A stretch of DNA of 9,115 nt. Source: Actinomycetes bacterium (GTDB taxonomy: Bacteria; Actinomycetota; CALGFH01). Location of the stretch: the NCBI GenBank assembly GCA_030152105.1, contig JASLIH010000297.1:1-9115 (forward strand), read 5' to 3'. Each line of letters starts with the position of its first letter. Positions within the stretch are counted from its first letter, which is position 1. Below are positions 7,245-9,115 of the stretch, piece after piece. Position numbers and translations under genes: made by a program. The notes beneath the pieces are model-generated. The model worked only from the letters and a program-made list of their open reading frames with translations, was not told where the DNA came from and made no database searches.

Positions 7245-7274
7245 GTTATGCAGAAGGTGCTGAGAATATGCAAC
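7245..7274 (-). promoter_or_regulatory. Candidate argC promoter
   Basis: On the minus strand, TTGCAT (7274-7269) resembles a -35 element. Eighteen bases later CATAAC (7250-7245) is a partial match to a -10 element. A start point about seven bases further would fall at or beside the argC ATG at 7237, which would fit the absence of a Shine-Dalgarno sequence. Both hexamers overlap the TATGCA repeats, so a repressor bound there would block polymerase. The match is modest and the site is unproven. Confidence 0.35.
7247..7272. promoter_or_regulatory. Candidate ArgR operator pair (ARG boxes)
   Basis: TATGCA occurs at 7247-7252 and again at 7267-7272, exactly 20 bases apart, immediately before argC. 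ArgR sites in actinomycetes contain TGCAT-type half sites, and tandem ARG boxes in other bacteria are spaced about two helical turns apart. The position, the spacing and the argR gene in the same operon make this the most likely operator. Assignment is by resemblance only; the flanking bases do not form a textbook ARG box. Confidence 0.45.
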
Positions 7275-7279
7275 ACCTG

Positions 7280-7299
7280 GCAGAACCTCGCATTTCTGC
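7280..7299. repeat. Perfect 6-bp inverted repeat, possible operator
   Basis: GCAGAA (7280-7285) and TTCTGC (7294-7299) form a perfect inverted repeat around an 8-base centre. A further GCAGAA copy at 7250-7255 overlaps the first TATGCA. A 20-bp dyad of this shape could bind a dimeric regulator or contribute to ArgR binding. The function is unknown. Confidence 0.35.
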
Positions 7300-7317
7300 A
7301 GCAGCATCAGCTGTTGC
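7298..7317 (+). repeat. Short hairpin in the probable lysA leader
   Basis: GCAGCAGC (7298-7305) and GCTGTTGC (7310-7317) can pair over eight positions, one of them a G-U pair in RNA, around an ATCA loop. No run of T follows, so it is not an intrinsic terminator. It would lie in the lysA leader only if lysA transcription starts upstream of it, which is not known. Confidence 0.3.
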
Positions 7318-7331
7318 GGGCGCCGCATGGA

Positions 7332-7337
7332 TATGCA
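7332..7337. promoter_or_regulatory. Third TATGCA copy, upstream of lysA
   Basis: A third TATGCA, within ATATGCAA like the copy at 7267-7272, lies 65 bases from that copy toward lysA. It may be an auxiliary ArgR site or a site acting on lysA. A single hexamer is weak evidence. Confidence 0.25.
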
Positions 7338-7434
7338 AGGCTCGACTCGGACAGATGCGTCAGCGCGGCGGCAGCCTGCCCGGCGGCCGCCCGATCGGCG
7401 TGTCGTTCCCCGTCCGCCCTCCAGCACCGCGATC

Positions 7435-7438
7435 GAGG
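7435..7438 (+). promoter_or_regulatory. Ribosome binding site of lysA
   Basis: GAGG precedes the ATG at 7448 by nine bases. It supports this ATG over the long upstream extension of the same open frame. Confidence 0.5.
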
Positions 7439-7447
7439 CCTCCTGCC

Positions 7448-8833
7448 ATGACCAAGCCACCAGCCGCCCCCCGCCGCCCCGGGCCCAACGGCGCCGCCCC
7501 GGCGGGCGACGGCGCCTCCTCCCGCCGCCCTCCCTGGCCGCCCGACCCCTTCCACTACCTCGACGGCCGCCTGTGCGTGAGCGGGCTGCCCCTCGACGAG
7601 GTGGTGGCCGACACCGGCACGCCCGCCTACGTCTACGACCTGGACGCCGTCGCCGCCGCCTACCGGCGGGTGGCGGCCGCCTTCGAGCCCCTCGGGGCCC
7701 GGGTCCTGTACGCGGTCAAGGCCAACAGCAACCTTGCCCTGCTGGCCACCCTGGCCGGGCTCGGGTCCGGCTTCGACGTGGTCAGCGGGGGCGAGCTGGT
7801 CCGGGTCCTGCGGGCCGGCGGCGACCCCGAGGCCACCGTGTTCGCCAGCGTCGGCAAGACCACCGAGGAGCTGGCCCTGGCCGTCGGCCAGGGCGTCACC
7901 GTCCACGTCGAGTCGGCCGACGAGCTGGATGCCCTGCGGGAGGTGGCGGCCCGGCTGGAGCGCCCGGCCCGCTTCGCCGTCCGGGTCAACCCCGACGTCG
8001 AGGTCGACACCCACGTCAACATCCAGACCGGCCACGACGAGGCCAAGTTCGGCGTCCCGGTGGCCGTGGCCCACGAGCTGCTGGCCAGGGCGGCCCGGGG
8101 CGAGCTGGCCGGGCTGGTCCCGGTCGGGGTCCACGTCCACGTCGGCTCCCAGCTGCCCGACCCCGACGGCATGGCCGCCGGGGCCCGGGTCGGCCTCGAG
8201 GTGCTGGAGGCGGGCCGGGCGGCCGGCCTCGAGCTGGACTGGCTGGACGTCGGCGGCGGGCTGCCGGTCGACTACGGCGGCGGGTCGGCCGTCGGGCCGG
8301 AGCTGTTCGCGGCCGCGCTGAAGCCGGTGGTCGCCGGCCACAACGTGCGGCTGGCCGTCGAGCCGGGCCGGGCCCTGGTGGCCAGGGCCGGCGCTCTGGT
8401 GGCCAGGGTCCTGTACCGCAAGCACCGCAGCGCCGGCCGCATGCTGGTGGTCGACACCGGCATGCACCACCTGCTGCGGCCGGCCCTGTACCAGGCGGTG
8501 CACCGGGTTCGGCCGCTGCGGGCGGCCCCCCTGGCCGGCCCGACCGAGGTCGTCGGGCCCATCTGCGAGTCCACCGACGTGCTCGCCGCCGAGGCCGACC
8601 TGCCCGACCTCGCCCCGGGCGAGCTGGTCGCCTTCCTGGACACCGGCGCCTACGGCATGACCATGGCCAGCAACTACAACGGCCAGCCGCGCCCGGCCGA
8701 GATCGTGGTCGCCGGCGGCGTGGCCCGGGTCGCGCGCCGCCGCGAGACCTGGGAGGAGCTGCTGGCCTCCGAGACCGGGACCGGCGCCCCGGTCGCCGCC
8801 GTCCAGGGACCGGCCGGCCCGCTCGGCTGGTAG
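7448..8833 (+). CDS. lysA: Diaminopimelate decarboxylase
   Basis: LysA removes the D-centre carboxyl of meso-diaminopimelate to give L-lysine. It is a PLP enzyme of fold type III (alanine racemase-like barrel plus beta domain) acting as a cytoplasmic dimer. The 461 residues show the Schiff-base Lys91 in YAVKANSN, NIQTGHDEAKFG (191-202), HVHVGSQL (229-236), the PLP phosphate loop DVGGGLPVDY (267-276), EPGR (305-308), the CES motif with the cross-subunit cysteine (373-375), and GAYGMTMASNYN (400-411). These last blocks favour diaminopimelate over ornithine or arginine as substrate. The first 35 residues are rich in proline and alanine and unlike the family core. The frame is open far upstream, but the ATG at 7448 has GAGG nine bases before it. 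It lies back to back with the arginine operon; in several actinobacteria lysA instead follows argS. Confidence 0.95.
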   Translation: MTKPPAAPRRPGPNGAAPAGDGASSRRPPWPPDPFHYLDGRLCVSGLPLDEVVADTGTPAYVYDLDAVAAAYRRVAAAFEPLGARVLYAVKANSNLALLATLAGLGSGFDVVSGGELVRVLRAGGDPEATVFASVGKTTEELALAVGQGVTVHVESADELDALREVAARLERPARFAVRVNPDVEVDTHVNIQTGHDEAKFGVPVAVAHELLARAARGELAGLVPVGVHVHVGSQLPDPDGMAAGARVGLEVLEAGRAAGLELDWLDVGGGLPVDYGGGSAVGPELFAAALKPVVAGHNVRLAVEPGRALVARAGALVARVLYRKHRSAGRMLVVDTGMHHLLRPALYQAVHRVRPLRAAPLAGPTEVVGPICESTDVLAAEADLPDLAPGELVAFLDTGAYGMTMASNYNGQPRPAEIVVAGGVARVARRRETWEELLASETGTGAPVAAVQGPAGPLGW

Positions 8834-8870
8834 CGCGTATCCGCCGATCGTCCTGGTCGTGGCGGTGGGC

Positions 8871-8876
8871 TACCAT
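8871..8876 (+). promoter_or_regulatory. Candidate -10 element before the ABC ATPase gene
   Basis: The 78-base gap between lysA and the next gene contains TACCAT, a match to the actinobacterial TANNNT -10 form, about 36 bases before the ATG at 8912. No recognisable -35 element precedes it. The gap is long enough for a separate promoter, so the transporter gene may not be cotranscribed with lysA. Confidence 0.25.
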
Positions 8877-8911
8877 GGATCACGCACAGGGTCTGGTGGT
8901 GGTTGCACGGC

Positions 8912-9115
8912 ATGGCCGACGTCCTGCTCGATGATGTCTCCCGGGTGTTCTCAGACGGCTCCGAGGCCGTCTCGCACCTGAGCCTGCACGTCCGCAACGC
9001 CGAGCTGATGGTGATCGTCGGTCCCAGCGGCTGCGGCAAGAGCACCGTCCTGCGACTGATCGCCGGCCTTGACCCCCTCCACGGCGGCACCATCAGCATC
9101 GGCGGCCGGGTGGTC
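8912..9115 (+). CDS. ABC transporter ATPase, UgpC/SugC/MalK type, N-terminal part
   Basis: Only the first 68 codons are present; the gene runs off the right edge. The protein opens MADVLLDDVSRVFSDGSEAV, continues into an A-loop and beta-strand region, and has the Walker A motif GPSGCGKST at 37-45 followed by LRLIAGLDPLHGGTISIGG. This order and wording are typical of the ATPase subunits that energise sugar and glycerol-phosphate importers (MalK, UgpC, SugC, MsiK). They work in the cytoplasm bound to two permeases, and in actinobacteria one such ATPase often serves several importers. The Walker B, signature and regulatory domains are outside the window, so the substrate cannot be told. The ATG at 8912 is chosen because it gives the normal family N-terminus; the ribosome binding site is weak (a GGTGGTGG run upstream). 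Confidence 0.9.
   Translation, partial: MADVLLDDVSRVFSDGSEAVSHLSLHVRNAELMVIVGPSGCGKSTVLRLIAGLDPLHGGTISIGGRVV

Larger units (their letters stand above)
7238..7447. promoter_or_regulatory. Divergent argC / lysA intergenic control region
   Basis: These 210 bases separate the start codons of argC (leftward) and lysA (rightward). The argC-proximal part, to about 7345, is visibly richer in A and T than anything else in the window. It contains three TATGCA copies, a perfect 6-bp inverted repeat and a short hairpin. The lysA-proximal part is GC-rich and shows little beyond a ribosome binding site. Both promoters must lie here. I do not see a lysine riboswitch, a T-box or an attenuator with a terminator hairpin. 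Confidence 0.7.

Noticed and set aside
7238..7276. A longer argC beginning at the in-frame GTG at 7276.
   Set aside because: The added 13 residues have no counterpart in the family, and the extension would cover the repeated TATGCA motifs. The ATG at 7237 gives a normal N-terminus.
7238..7447. A lysine riboswitch or T-box before lysA.
   Set aside because: The space is short, none of the conserved T-box or lysine-riboswitch elements is visible, and no terminator/antiterminator pair is present.
7236..7451. A 71-codon plus-strand open frame that begins inside the argC start region and ends as ATGA over the lysA start, as a lysA leader peptide would.
   Set aside because: It lacks a ribosome binding site, has no run of lysine or arginine codons, shows no codon bias like the real genes, and overlaps the putative operators. 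In such GC-rich DNA an open frame of this size is expected by chance.
8841..8865. CCGCC / GGCGG inverted repeat after lysA as a terminator.
   Set aside because: The stem is only five pairs with a 15-base loop and no T run, which is not enough in DNA of this composition.
7307..8876. Long minus-strand open frames opposite lysA.
   Set aside because: The translations are compositionally biased and carry no motif, while the opposite strand encodes a complete LysA with all active-site blocks.
1..9115. A hidden novel, mobile or defence system.
   Set aside because: All space is taken by recognisable primary-metabolism genes and two short intergenic gaps. There are no transposase, integrase, direct-repeat arrays, tRNA insertion sites or shifts in composition.

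Overview
This is a very GC-rich window (roughly three quarters G+C by eye) dominated by one biosynthetic operon. The gene content, the gene order, the frequent GTG starts and a transporter ATPase of the UgpC/SugC type all point to an actinobacterium (Actinomycetota). I cannot place it below phylum level from the sequence alone. Codon use and composition look even across all the genes, and I see no mobile element, tRNA, rRNA, CRISPR array or recent insertion.

Layout. Positions 1-7237, all on the minus strand, hold an arginine operon transcribed right to left in the order argC-argJ-argB-argD-argR-argG-argH. The last gene, argH, is cut by the left edge. Every one of the six gene junctions overlaps: four bases at C/J, J/B, B/D and R/G, ten bases at D/R and eight bases at G/H. 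Positions 7238-7447 form a 210-base divergent intergenic region, with an AT-richer part next to argC that carries repeated TATGCA motifs and inverted repeats; it should hold the arg promoter and the ArgR operators. On the plus strand, lysA (7448-8833) encodes diaminopimelate decarboxylase. After a 78-base gap the first 68 codons of a sugar-type ABC transporter ATPase run off the right edge.

How the genes work together. ArgJ makes N-acetylglutamate by moving the acetyl group from N-acetylornithine. ArgB phosphorylates it, ArgC reduces it to the semialdehyde, ArgD transaminates that to N-acetylornithine, and ArgJ releases ornithine while recycling the acetyl group. ArgG and ArgH turn citrulline into arginine. 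The step between them, ornithine to citrulline by ornithine carbamoyltransferase (argF), is not encoded here, and argD runs straight into argR with no room for it. ArgR is the arginine-sensing repressor and most likely closes the loop at the argC promoter. lysA makes lysine from meso-diaminopimelate, and its position back to back with argC may allow shared control.

This is mostly an ordinary primary-metabolism region, and I found no unknown system. The observations most worth checking are a five-codon tandem duplication directly before the predicted self-cleavage threonine of ArgJ, the missing argF, the compact argC/lysA control region, and a possibly leaderless argC transcript.
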